From: Streptomyces bicolor
GTDB taxonomy: Bacteria > Actinomycetota > Actinomycetes > Streptomycetales > Streptomycetaceae
Reading direction: 5' to 3'
Length of the DNA stretch: 64,000 nucleotides
Assembly (NCBI RefSeq): GCF_000719285.1
Contig: NZ_JOFS01000038.1
Span: forward strand, 1-64,000
The notes below the pieces were generated by a model. It searched no databases, was not told where the DNA came from, and saw only the letters and a list, made by a program, of their open reading frames with translations. Positions 6,721 to 14,952 of the stretch are shown one piece after another. Position 1 is the stretch's first letter. The number at the start of each line of letters is the position of its first letter. The position numbers and the translations under genes were made by a program.

Positions 6721-8973
6721 GTGTCCCGCACCGCACTGCGCATCTGCCCCCTGTGCGAGGCCACCTGCGGCCTGACCCTCACCATCGAGGGAACCCAGGT
6801 CACCGGTGCCCGCGGCGATCGCGACGACGTGTTCAGCCAAGGGTTCATCTGCCCCAAGGGCGCCTCCTTCGGCGCCGTGGACGGTGATCCGGACCGGCTG
6901 CGCACCCCGCTCGTGCGCAGGGACGGCGAACTGCGCGAGGCCACCTGGGAGGAGGCCTTCGACGCGGTGGCCGCCGGGATCCGGCCCGTCATCGAGCGGT
7001 ACGGGCCCAACTCGGTGGGCGTGGTCCTCGGCAACCCCAACGTGCACACCATGGCCGGCGCCCTCTACCCGCCGGTGTTGCTCGCCGGACTGCGCACCCG
7101 CAGCATCTTCACCGCATCCACCGTCGACCAGATGCCCAAGCACGTCTCCAGCGGACTGCTCTTCGGTGACGCCCACGCGATCCCCGTACCCGACCTCGAC
7201 CACACCGACCACCTGCTGCTGATCGGCGCCAACCCGCTGGAGTCCAACGGCAGCCTGTGCACCGCGCCCGACTTCCCGGGCAAGCTCAAGGCGCTCAAGG
7301 CCCGCGGCGGCACCCTCACCGTCATCGACCCGCGCCGCACCCGCACCGCCAAACTCGCCGACCGGCACCTCGCCATCCGCCCCGGGACGGATGCGCTGCT
7401 CCTCGCAGCGATGGCGTATGTGCTCTTCGAAGAAGACCTGGTGGACACCGGCGAGCTGGCCCCGCATCTCCTCGGGTTGGACGAACTCCGCGCGGAAGTA
7501 AGGGACTTCACCCCCGAGGCCGTGGCCGCCGCCTGTGACATCGACGCCGGCACCATCCGCACCCTCGCCCGCGAACTCGCCGCCGCGCCCACCGCCGCCG
7601 TCTACGCCCGCATCGGCAGCTGCACCGTCCCGCACGGCACCCTCGCCAGCTGGCTGGTCGACGTACTGAACATCCTGACCGGCAACCTCGACCGCCCCGG
7701 CGGCGCCCTCTTCCCGCAGGCGGCCACCGACAGGACACCCCGCCCCGCCGGGCCCAGCCACGGTTTCGCGCTCGGGCGCTGGCACTCCAGGGTCAGCCGC
7801 CACCCCGAGGCCAAGGGCGAGCTGCCGATCTCCGCGCTGGCCGAGGAGATCGACACCGCGACCGAGGAGGGCGAGCCGGTCCGGGCCGTCATCGCGGTCG
7901 CCGCCAACCCCGTCCTGTCGGTGCCCGACGGCGACCGGCTCGACAAGGCCCTCGACTCGCTCGACTTCATGGTCAGCGTCGACCCCTACCTCAACGAGAC
8001 CTCGCGCCACGCCCACGTCGTACTGCCGCCGCCCCCGCCCTCGCAGAGCCCGCACCACGACTTCGCCTTCAACACCCTCGCGGTGCGCAACCAGGTCCGC
8101 TACAGCCGGCCCGCCGTCCCACTGGAGCCCGGCCGCATGGCCGAGACGGAGATCCTGGCCCGGCTGATCCTCGCCGCGACCGGCATGCATGGCGCCGACC
8201 CGTCGGCCGTCGACGACCTGGTCATCGGGCAGACCCTCGGCAAGTCGGTGCAGGAAGCGCACTCCCCGGTGCACGGCCGCGACCCGCAGGAGCTCGCCGC
8301 GCAGCTCCACGGTGACACCGGCCCCGAGCGCCGGCTCGACATGATGCTGCGCCTCGGCCCTTACGGTGACGGCTTCGGCGTACGGCCGGACGGGCTGAAC
8401 CTGGAGCGGCTGCTGGCGTATCCGCACGGCATCGACCTCGGCCCGCTCCGCCCCCGGCTGCCGCAGCCGCTGAAGACGCCGAGCGGCAAGGTCGAGCTGC
8501 TGCCGCGGCCGATCGTCGACGATCTGCCGCGCCTGAGGCAGGCCCTGCACGAGCGTCCCGAGGGGCTCGTCCTCGTCGGGCGCCGGCATCTGCGGTCCAA
8601 CAACAGCTGGATGCACAACGTCCCCGCCCTCACCGGCGGGACCAACCGATGCACCCTGCACATCCACCCGGAGGACGCCGAACGGCTCGGCGTCGCGAAC
8701 GGGGCGCCGGTGCGGATCAAGGGCGCCGGGGGAGAGGTCACCGCCCCGGCGGAGGTCACCGACGGCGTGCGTCCCGGCGTCGTCAGCCTGCCGCACGGCT
8801 GGGGCCACGACCGGCCCGGCACCCGGCTGAACCATGCGCTGAAAGAGCCCGGCGTCAACGTCAACCAGCTCCTCGACGGCAGCCTGCTCGACCCGCTGTC
8901 GGGCAACGCGGTCCTCAACGGGGTGTCCGTCGAGGTGGTACCGGTGGCCGAAAGGATCACGCCTCTGACCTGA
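6721..8973 (+). CDS. Molybdopterin-dependent oxidoreductase, formate dehydrogenase/BisC-like
   Basis: 750-residue catalytic subunit of the DMSO-reductase superfamily. The N-terminal [4Fe-4S] site is visible (CPLCEATC near residue 10, then GFICPKG). Molybdopterin-dinucleotide-binding segments follow (LLLIGANPLESNG, TVIDPRRTRTAKLAD), and the C-terminal MopB domain is present (VRIKGAGGEVTAPAEV ... LPHGWGH). The usual metal-ligand segment reads STVDQMPKHVSS with no Cys or Sec. The GTG at 6721 has GGGAGGA upstream. No electron-transfer partner is encoded next door. The substrate is unknown; the preceding TetR and operator suggest induced expression. Confidence 0.9.
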   Translation: MSRTALRICPLCEATCGLTLTIEGTQVTGARGDRDDVFSQGFICPKGASFGAVDGDPDRLRTPLVRRDGELREATWEEAFDAVAAGIRPVIERYGPNSVGVVLGNPNVHTMAGALYPPVLLAGLRTRSIFTASTVDQMPKHVSSGLLFGDAHAIPVPDLDHTDHLLLIGANPLESNGSLCTAPDFPGKLKALKARGGTLTVIDPRRTRTAKLADRHLAIRPGTDALLLAAMAYVLFEEDLVDTGELAPHLLGLDELRAEVRDFTPEAVAAACDIDAGTIRTLARELAAAPTAAVYARIGSCTVPHGTLASWLVDVLNILTGNLDRPGGALFPQAATDRTPRPAGPSHGFALGRWHSRVSRHPEAKGELPISALAEEIDTATEEGEPVRAVIAVAANPVLSVPDGDRLDKALDSLDFMVSVDPYLNETSRHAHVVLPPPPPSQSPHHDFAFNTLAVRNQVRYSRPAVPLEPGRMAETEILARLILAATGMHGADPSAVDDLVIGQTLGKSVQEAHSPVHGRDPQELAAQLHGDTGPERRLDMMLRLGPYGDGFGVRPDGLNLERLLAYPHGIDLGPLRPRLPQPLKTPSGKVELLPRPIVDDLPRLRQALHERPEGLVLVGRRHLRSNNSWMHNVPALTGGTNRCTLHIHPEDAERLGVANGAPVRIKGAGGEVTAPAEVTDGVRPGVVSLPHGWGHDRPGTRLNHALKEPGVNVNQLLDGSLLDPLSGNAVLNGVSVEVVPVAERITPLT

Positions 8974-9043
8974 GCAAAGCGCTGACCTGGAGTTTTGCGC
9001 TTATTGCTCGCGTGTCAACGTCTTGTTAACGTCGCTTGACGGG

Positions 9044-9099
9044 ACCTAACGTCAACGCACCGCCGGCCCTGGTGGGTCGTTCAAGGGCGAACGTTAGGT
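9044..9099 (+). promoter_or_regulatory. Leader inverted repeat covering the citrate transporter ribosome-binding site
   Basis: ACCTAACGT (9044-9052) and ACGTTAGGT (9091-9099) are perfect complements. The right arm contains the AGG of the ribosome-binding site of the gene starting at 9108. Around it, TCAACGTC/TTAACGTC motifs recur. It could be an operator pair or a hairpin that hides the ribosome-binding site. Confidence 0.4.
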
Positions 9100-9107
9100 A
9101 TCCACTC

Positions 9108-10520
9108 ATGCTGACCATCCTTGGCTTCGCCATGATCGCGACCTTCCTGGTCCTGATCATGATGAAGAAGATGTCGCCGATCGCGGCGCTCGTGCTGATT
9201 CCGGCTTTGTTCTGCGTGTTCGTCGGAAAGGGCGCCAAACTCGGTGACTACGTCATCGACGGCGTCACCAGCCTCGCCCCCACGGCGGCGATGCTGATGT
9301 TCGCGATCGTCTACTTCGGAGTGATGATCGATGTCGGCCTCTTCGACCCGATCGTCCGGGGGATCCTGAAGTTCGCCAAGGCCGACCCGATGCGGATCGT
9401 CGTCGGCACGGCGATCCTCGCCGCGATCGTCTCGCTCGACGGCGACGGCTCGACCACCTTCATGATCACGGTCTCGGCGATGTACCCGCTTTACAAGCGC
9501 CTGAAGATGAGCCTGGTCGTGATGACCGGTGTCGCCGCCATGGCCAACGGCGTGATGAACACCCTGCCGTGGGGCGGCCCGACCGCCCGTGCCGCCACCG
9601 CGCTCAAGCTCGACGCCAGCGAGATCTTCGTCCCGATGATCCCGGCCCTGCTCGTCGGCCTGCTGGCCGTCTTCGTCCTCTCGTACTTCCTCGGCCTGCG
9701 CGAGCGCAAGCGCCTGGGTGTGCTGACGCTCGACGAGGTCCTGGTGGAGGAGAAGGTCGAGGAGAAGGAGTCCGAGACGGTTCTCGTGGGTGCCGGCGGC
9801 TCCGGTGACCCGAAGACCCCCGTGACCACCGGCGGCACCGGCTCCGGCACCGACGCGGAGGACGGCGAGGAGGAGCGTTTCGCGGTCCTCGACCCGAACC
9901 GCGCCACCCTGCGCCCCAAGCTGTACTGGTTCAACGCGCTGGTCACGGCAACCCTGCTGACCGCCATGATCATGGAGTGGCTGCCGATCCCGGTGCTGTT
10001 CCTGCTGGGCGCCGCCCTCGTGCTCACCGTGAACTTCCCGCACATCCCGGACCAGAAGGCCCGCCTCGCCGCCCACGCCGACAACGTCCTCAACGTCTCC
10101 GGCATGGTCTTCGCCGCCGCCGTCTTCACCGGCGTCCTCCAGGGCACCGGCATGGTCGACCACATGGCCCGCTGGATGGTGGACGTCATCCCCGAGGGCA
10201 TGGGCCCGCACATGGCCCTGGTCACCGGTCTGCTGAGCCTCCCGCTCACCTACTTCATGTCCAACGACGGCTTCTACTTCGGTGTCCTTCCGGTGCTCGC
10301 CGAGGCCGGTGCCGCCCACGGTGTCTCCCCGCTGGAGATGGCCCGCGCCTCCCTGGTCGGCCAGCCGCTGCACATGTCGAGCCCGCTCGTTCCTGCCGTG
10401 TACGTCCTGGTCGGCATGGCCAAGGTGGAGTTCGGAGACCACACCAAGTTCGTCGTGAAGTGGGCCGCCCTCACATGCCTCGTCATCCTCGGGGCAGGGA
10501 TGCTCTTCGGAATCATCTGA
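9108..10520 (+). CDS. CitMHS family citrate (metal-citrate):proton symporter
   Basis: 470-residue inner-membrane transporter of the CitM/CitH family, which takes up citrate complexed to divalent metal. About 12 hydrophobic segments are visible, starting with MLTILGFAMIATFLVLIMM. Conserved segments include SLDGDGSTTFMITVSAMYPLY, NTLPWGGPTARAA and YFMSNDGFYFGVLPVL. A charged, Gly-rich cytoplasmic loop lies near residues 215-265 (VEEKVEEKESE). I chose the ATG at 9108 because it has AGG spacing and starts directly in the first membrane segment. An MFS gene follows after 22 bases and is probably cotranscribed. Confidence 0.93.
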   Translation: MLTILGFAMIATFLVLIMMKKMSPIAALVLIPALFCVFVGKGAKLGDYVIDGVTSLAPTAAMLMFAIVYFGVMIDVGLFDPIVRGILKFAKADPMRIVVGTAILAAIVSLDGDGSTTFMITVSAMYPLYKRLKMSLVVMTGVAAMANGVMNTLPWGGPTARAATALKLDASEIFVPMIPALLVGLLAVFVLSYFLGLRERKRLGVLTLDEVLVEEKVEEKESETVLVGAGGSGDPKTPVTTGGTGSGTDAEDGEEERFAVLDPNRATLRPKLYWFNALVTATLLTAMIMEWLPIPVLFLLGAALVLTVNFPHIPDQKARLAAHADNVLNVSGMVFAAAVFTGVLQGTGMVDHMARWMVDVIPEGMGPHMALVTGLLSLPLTYFMSNDGFYFGVLPVLAEAGAAHGVSPLEMARASLVGQPLHMSSPLVPAVYVLVGMAKVEFGDHTKFVVKWAALTCLVILGAGMLFGII

Positions 10521-10542
10521 CCTTTCCACGGAGGATCTGATC

Positions 10543-11778
10543 ATGGCGCCCGGTGGGAACCGCGGCTGGCTGCTCCGCCTCGTCATCGCCTTCAGCTTCG
10601 CGCAGGGGGCGGTGTCGATGGCCCGGCCCGCCGTCTCCTACCGGGCGCTGGCGTTGGGTGCGGACGAGCGGGCGATCGGCGTGATCGCGGGCGTGTACGC
10701 CCTGCTCCCGCTGTTCGCCGCGGTCCCGCTGGGCCGCCGTACCGACCACGGCCGCTGCGCGCCGCTGCTGCCCGTCGGAGTCGTCCTCATCTCGGGCGGC
10801 TGCGCGATGAGCGGCCTCGCGGACACCCTCTGGGCGATGGCGGTCTGGAGCGGGGTGATGGGCCTCGGCCACCTCTGCTTCGTCATCGGCGCCCAGTCGC
10901 TGGTCGCCCGCCAGTCCGCCCCGCACGAACAGGACCGCAACTTCGGCCACTTCACCATCGGCGCCTCCCTCGGCCAGCTGGTCGGCCCGATCGCCGCGGG
11001 CGCGCTGATCGGCGGCCGGGACATGGCGGGCACCAGCGCCCTCGCCCTGGTGGTGGCGGGGGCGGGCGGCGCGGTCGCGCTCACCTCGCTGTGGCGCATA
11101 GAGAGCCGTACGACGGCCAAGTCCCGTGAGGAACAAGGCGGACGCGTGGCCGTACGGCGCATACTGCGCGCCCGCGGTGTGCCCGCCGGCATCTTCATCA
11201 GCCTCGCCGTGCTGTCCGCGACCGACATCCTCACCGCCTACCTCCCGGTGGTCGGTGAGCACCGGGGCATCGCGCCGTCCGTGATCGGCCTCCTGCTCAG
11301 CCTGCGCGCGGCGGCCACCATCGCGTGCCGCCTGGTCCTGACGCCCCTGCTGCGGCTGCTCGGCCGCACCACGCTGCTGACGGTGACGTGTCTGCTGGCC
11401 GCCCTGCTGTGCGCCGGGATCGCGCTGCCGGTGCCCGTGTGGGCGCTGGCCCTGATGCTGGCGGTGCTGGGCTTCTGCCTCGGTGTCGGACAGCCGCTGT
11501 CCATGACGACGGTCGTCCAGGCCGCCCCTGAGGGCGCCCGGTCCACCGCCCTCGCCCTGCGCCTGACCGGCAACCGCCTCGGCCAGGTCGCCGCCCCGGC
11601 GTCGGCGGGCCTGGTCGCGGGCGTCGCGGGGGCGGCGGCGCCGTTCCTGATGCTGGCGGCGTTGCTGCTGCTGTCGGCGGGGGTCGCGGTGCGCACGCCG
11701 AAGCGGCCCGGAGGGCCCGGAACGGACACCACGGAGCGGCCGAAGCGTCCCGGACTGCGCCGGACGAGCGAAATCTGA
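10543..11778 (+). CDS. MFS transporter
   Basis: 411 residues with about 12 membrane segments and the MFS loop 2-3 motif in variant form (PLGRRTDHGRCAPLL). A second-half repeat is visible (GLLLSLRAAATIACRLVLTPLLRLLGR). GAGGATCTG precedes the ATG. It starts 22 bases after the CitMHS gene, suggesting an operon. Substrate unknown; it could export a metabolite or take up an organic acid. The C-terminal tail is basic and hydrophilic. Confidence 0.88.
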   Translation: MAPGGNRGWLLRLVIAFSFAQGAVSMARPAVSYRALALGADERAIGVIAGVYALLPLFAAVPLGRRTDHGRCAPLLPVGVVLISGGCAMSGLADTLWAMAVWSGVMGLGHLCFVIGAQSLVARQSAPHEQDRNFGHFTIGASLGQLVGPIAAGALIGGRDMAGTSALALVVAGAGGAVALTSLWRIESRTTAKSREEQGGRVAVRRILRARGVPAGIFISLAVLSATDILTAYLPVVGEHRGIAPSVIGLLLSLRAAATIACRLVLTPLLRLLGRTTLLTVTCLLAALLCAGIALPVPVWALALMLAVLGFCLGVGQPLSMTTVVQAAPEGARSTALALRLTGNRLGQVAAPASAGLVAGVAGAAAPFLMLAALLLLSAGVAVRTPKRPGGPGTDTTERPKRPGLRRTSEI

Positions 11779-11876
11779 CGACGCGCCGGACGTCGTGCGG
11801 CGCGTCGCGGTGCGCGTGACGGAGAGTCAGGCGAAAGAACGATTTGTATGAAAATCGTCTGATTCGAGGAGCGTGT

Positions 11877-12608
11877 ATGCCCACCCTGACACCCTCACGT
11901 ACCTTCCGCGCCCGCGCGGGCGCCACAGTCGTCCTCACCGCCCTCGCCGCGGCCGGTATGTCGTGGGTGGCGGCGCCGACCGCGTCGGCCCAAGGGGAGA
12001 ACGGCGACATCCGGATCCACCGCGAGGGCGTGCCCTTCGGGGTCCCGAAGGACGACGCGGTGGTCTGCCGGTTCTACCTGGACGCCGTCAACTTCGACAT
12101 CCTCGCGTCGATCACCTACACCATCTCGCCGCAGCCTCCGCTGCCCACCGGTGCCACCGTCACCGGCGCCATTCAACTCGCCGGGGGTGCCGGGCACAGT
12201 GATGTGCTGGGGCTCGCGGAAGGGCAGTACAAGCTCACCTGGGTCGTGACGGGCATCCCCCCGAGGGAGAAGGTCTTCCGCGTCAGGTGCCACGACGACC
12301 GACGGGACGGCGACGGCAGGGGGGACGGCCGGGGTGACGGCAGGGGTGACGGCAGGGGTGACGGCAGGGAGGACGGCAGGGAGGACGGTCCGCGCGGGCG
12401 GATCGAGGACAACGAGCGGGGCGAGGAAGGCTGGGGGCGCGGTGACGACCACGGTCCGAGGGGCGGTGTGCACGCGGGCGGTGGCGGGCTCGTCGACACC
12501 GTGGCCGCGTACGCGCCGGTGGCGGGCGCGGCGGTGGTGGGCCTGACAGCGGTCGGCGGCACCGTGTACTTCCGGAGGACCCGCCGGCAGCCCGATGGTG
12601 CCGCGTAG
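11877..12608 (+). CDS. Secreted cell-surface protein with DGR repeats and C-terminal membrane anchor
   Basis: 243 residues. A signal peptide (residues 1-38, ending near TASA-QG) is followed by a beta-rich domain of about 100 residues. Then comes a charged repeat of DGRGDGRG/DGRED units (about residues 145-170), encoded by near-perfect 12-base tandem repeats. The C-terminus has a hydrophobic helix (AAYAPVAGAAVVGLTAVGG) followed by RRTRR. This is a sortase-substrate layout, although no clear LPXTG/LAXTG is present before the helix. A sortase gene overlaps the 3' end, so it is probably that enzyme's client. GAGGA precedes the ATG. Confidence 0.82.
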   Translation: MPTLTPSRTFRARAGATVVLTALAAAGMSWVAAPTASAQGENGDIRIHREGVPFGVPKDDAVVCRFYLDAVNFDILASITYTISPQPPLPTGATVTGAIQLAGGAGHSDVLGLAEGQYKLTWVVTGIPPREKVFRVRCHDDRRDGDGRGDGRGDGRGDGRGDGREDGREDGPRGRIEDNERGEEGWGRGDDHGPRGGVHAGGGGLVDTVAAYAPVAGAAVVGLTAVGGTVYFRRTRRQPDGAA

Positions 12609-13248
12609 GCGCAGACGCAGGCCCTGGTACCGGACCCGCGCCTACCGCCTCGCCAGGACGGCCGTGCTGACGGTGGTCCTCGTGACGGTGGTGGTCCGGT
12701 GCGGGGGCGACCACGACGCGATCGCGCCGGACGGACCCGACGGACGGCATGCCGTGGCGGCCGCCGAGCCCACACCCCCGCCCCGCCCGCTGCCGCGCTC
12801 GCGGCCGACGTCCGTCCGCATCCCGTCCCTGGGCATCGACGCCCCGATCACCGGCATCGGTCTCACCGGCAGCCGGGAGTTGGAGACGCCGCCGGTCGAC
12901 GACCCGAATCTCATCGGCTGGTACCGGGGCGGTGCCACGCCCGGTGAGCGGGGCGTCGCGATCGCCGTGGGCCACCGTGACACGACAACCGGCCGTGCCG
13001 TCTTCGCCGGACTCGCCTCGGTGAAGCGCGGCAAGAAGATCGAGGCGCGGCGCGAGGACGGCCGTACGGCCGTCTACACCGTGGACCGGGTCAAGGTCTA
13101 CGACAAGGCGAACTTCCCCGACAAGGAGGTCTACGGCCCGACCCGGCGCCCGGAGATCCGCGTGCTCACCTGCGGCGGCCTCTTCGACCGACAGAACGGA
13201 TACACCAGCAACGTGGTGGTCTTCGCCCACCTGACCGCGACGAAGTGA
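12595..13248 (+). CDS. Class F sortase
   Basis: 217 residues. A membrane-anchored N-terminus (TAVLTVVLVTVVV) is followed by a Pro-rich linker and a sortase beta-barrel beginning at RIPSLGIDAPI. Likely active-site residues are His127 (AVGHRDT), Cys193 (VLTCGG) and Arg199. The gene overlaps the stop of the preceding surface protein by 14 bases, a strong sign of functional pairing. Streptomyces class E sortases that anchor chaplins have a different sequence. Alternative in-frame starts are close by. Confidence 0.9.
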   Translation: MVPRRRRRRPWYRTRAYRLARTAVLTVVLVTVVVRCGGDHDAIAPDGPDGRHAVAAAEPTPPPRPLPRSRPTSVRIPSLGIDAPITGIGLTGSRELETPPVDDPNLIGWYRGGATPGERGVAIAVGHRDTTTGRAVFAGLASVKRGKKIEARREDGRTAVYTVDRVKVYDKANFPDKEVYGPTRRPEIRVLTCGGLFDRQNGYTSNVVVFAHLTATK

Positions 13249-13323
13249 CCGATGCCCTGACCGCGGCGAAGTGACCGATGTCTTCCCCACTCCGGGTACA
13301 TTCCGTTAACTTCCGTGACTCAC

Positions 13324-13350
13324 AGGCCCCGTACGACCCGCACGGGGCCT
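13324..13350 (+). terminator. Hairpin after the sortase gene
   Basis: AGGCCCCGT (13324-13332) pairs with ACGGGGCCT (13342-13350): a 9-bp stem with a 9-base loop and no U-tract. It lies 75 bases after the sortase stop and before the ABC ATPase gene. Confidence 0.5.
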
Positions 13351-13400
13351 TCGGACCCACGGAGCAGCGGCGCTCCGGCCGGCCCCCGGGGGCAGCAGTC

Positions 13401-14741
13401 ATGACACGCGCCATCTCCCTGCACGACGTGAGCAAGTCCTACACACGAGGTGTCCGCGTCGTGGACCGGCTCTCGTTGGACATCGAGCCCGGCGAGTTCC
13501 TCGTCCTCCTCGGGCCCTCCGGGTGCGGCAAGTCCACCGTGCTCAGAATGATCGCCGGACTGGAGGAGATCGACGAGGGCGAGCTGCTGCTGGACGGCGA
13601 GTACGCCAACGACCTGCTGCCCGCCGACCGGCAGATGGCGATGGTCTTCCAGAACTTCGCCCTCTACCCGAGCATGACCAGCCGCGACAACATAGGTTTC
13701 CCGCTGCGCATCGAGTCGCCCGGCGCGGACCCGCGCCCCCGCGTGGACGCCACCGCCCGCATGCTGGGCATCGAGGACCTCCTCGACCGCTTCCCCGCCC
13801 AGCTCTCCGGCGGCGAACGCCAGCGCGTCGCCATGGGCCGGGCCATCGCCCGCCACCCCGCCGCGTTCCTGATGGACGAGCCGCTGTCCAACCTCGACGC
13901 CAAGCTCCGCAACCACCTGCGCGCCGAAATCTCCGGCCTCACCCGGAAGCTGGGCGTCACCACGGTCTACGTCACCCATGACCAGGCCGAGGCGATGTCG
14001 CTCGGCGACCGGGTCGCCGTCCTGCGCGGCGGCGTCCTGCAGCAGGTCGGCACCCCGCGCTCGGTGTACGCCCTGCCCCGCAACGTCTTCATCGCCGCCT
14101 TCATCGGCACCCCGCGCATCAACCTCCTGCGCGGCGTCGTACGCGCCCCGCTCGACGGGGCGATGACCATCAGTCTCGGCAAGCAGTACCTCAGGCTGCC
14201 CGAACCCCTGTGCCTGGACCACCAGTTACTGCGCGTGCAGCAGGGCCGCGAGGTCATCGTGGGCCTGCGCTCGGAGGCGATCCGCATCGCCAAGCCCGCC
14301 GCCGCCCGCCCCGGCGAGGTGCACATCACCGGCCTGGTCGAGCATGTGGAGTTCCAGGGCCACGAGGTCCTCGTCCACTTCAACACCGGCTCCCGTCCGG
14401 CCCTCGTACCGGAACTGGAGGCCCCGCGTCCGGCCGCCCGCCCCACGCGCCGCCGTCGACGCGAGGGCGGCACGGTCCTGAATCGCCTCAGGGAACGCGC
14501 GGGCGCCCTGCGAGCCGGCCCGGTGGTGGCCCTCGACGACCCGGCCGACACCGGGTCCGAGCAGGCACCGCCCGAGGGCCGCCTCCCCGGCGATCTCATC
14601 GTCCGCACCACGCCCGACATCGAACTCCGGCACGGCATGCACGTCCCGCTCCTCGTCGACCTCGCCCATCTGTTCGTCTTCGACCAGCACGGCGACCGCA
14701 TCTGCCCGGCCCCGGACCGGCTGCCGGATCTGGAGGAGTGA
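13401..14741 (+). CDS. MalK/MsiK-like sugar ABC transporter ATP-binding protein, orphan
   Basis: 446 residues. Walker A GPSGCGKST, Q-loop MVFQNFALYPSM, signature LSGGERQR, Walker B AFLMDEPLSNLDAK and switch VTHDQAEAM are all intact. The C-terminal TOBE/OB regulatory domain contains an extra basic, low-complexity insertion (about residues 335-395, PTRRRRREGG ... DDPADTGSEQ) not usual in MalK. No permease or binding-protein gene is adjacent, so it may energise one or more distant transporters, as MsiK does. I chose the ATG at 13401; an in-frame ATG at 13278 would run through the upstream hairpin. Confidence 0.88.
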   Translation: MTRAISLHDVSKSYTRGVRVVDRLSLDIEPGEFLVLLGPSGCGKSTVLRMIAGLEEIDEGELLLDGEYANDLLPADRQMAMVFQNFALYPSMTSRDNIGFPLRIESPGADPRPRVDATARMLGIEDLLDRFPAQLSGGERQRVAMGRAIARHPAAFLMDEPLSNLDAKLRNHLRAEISGLTRKLGVTTVYVTHDQAEAMSLGDRVAVLRGGVLQQVGTPRSVYALPRNVFIAAFIGTPRINLLRGVVRAPLDGAMTISLGKQYLRLPEPLCLDHQLLRVQQGREVIVGLRSEAIRIAKPAAARPGEVHITGLVEHVEFQGHEVLVHFNTGSRPALVPELEAPRPAARPTRRRRREGGTVLNRLRERAGALRAGPVVALDDPADTGSEQAPPEGRLPGDLIVRTTPDIELRHGMHVPLLVDLAHLFVFDQHGDRICPAPDRLPDLEE

Positions 14742-14773
14742 CAGGGGCTCCGCCGGTGAGGCCAGGATGGGAA

Positions 14774-14815
14774 GTGCCGCATATCGAGACAGCCCGCGCC
14801 CCTTCAGGGCGCTGC
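14774..14815. repeat. Dispersed GCCGCATAT...GCGCCCC repeat, copy B
   Basis: GTGCCGCATATCGAGACAGC, then CCGCGCCCC and GGGCGC, follows the ABC ATPase stop and matches copies at 6594-6644 and 19987-20038. The 3' half forms a hairpin. Confidence 0.55.
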
Positions 14816-14878
14816 CGAATCGCACGTCAATGCGAGACGCGCGTCGGCTTCTGATGTCATGGGGTGGCTGGCGCACAA

Positions 14879-14897
14879 AAACTAACGCCGCTAGTTT
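14879..14897. promoter_or_regulatory. TetR-type operator before the aldehyde dehydrogenase operon
   Basis: AAACTAACGCCGCTAGTTT is symmetric at 16 of 19 positions and lies 56 bases before the ATG at 14953. It resembles the operator at 21462-21480 in the divergent TetR/acyl-CoA dehydrogenase gap. Confidence 0.55.
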
Positions 14898-14952
14898 GTG
14901 AGCCGGACGACGACAGCCGTACCACGAGGCGCCCCGCCCAGGAGGAAGCGCG

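Noticed and set aside
5425..8835. 1136-codon minus-strand ORF
   Set aside because: Antisense shadow of the TetR and molybdoenzyme genes; no recognisable protein features.
11877..12608. Tandem repeats resembling a CRISPR array
   Set aside because: The units are coding, contiguous and without spacers; they encode DGR repeats. The same holds for the chpC linker repeats.
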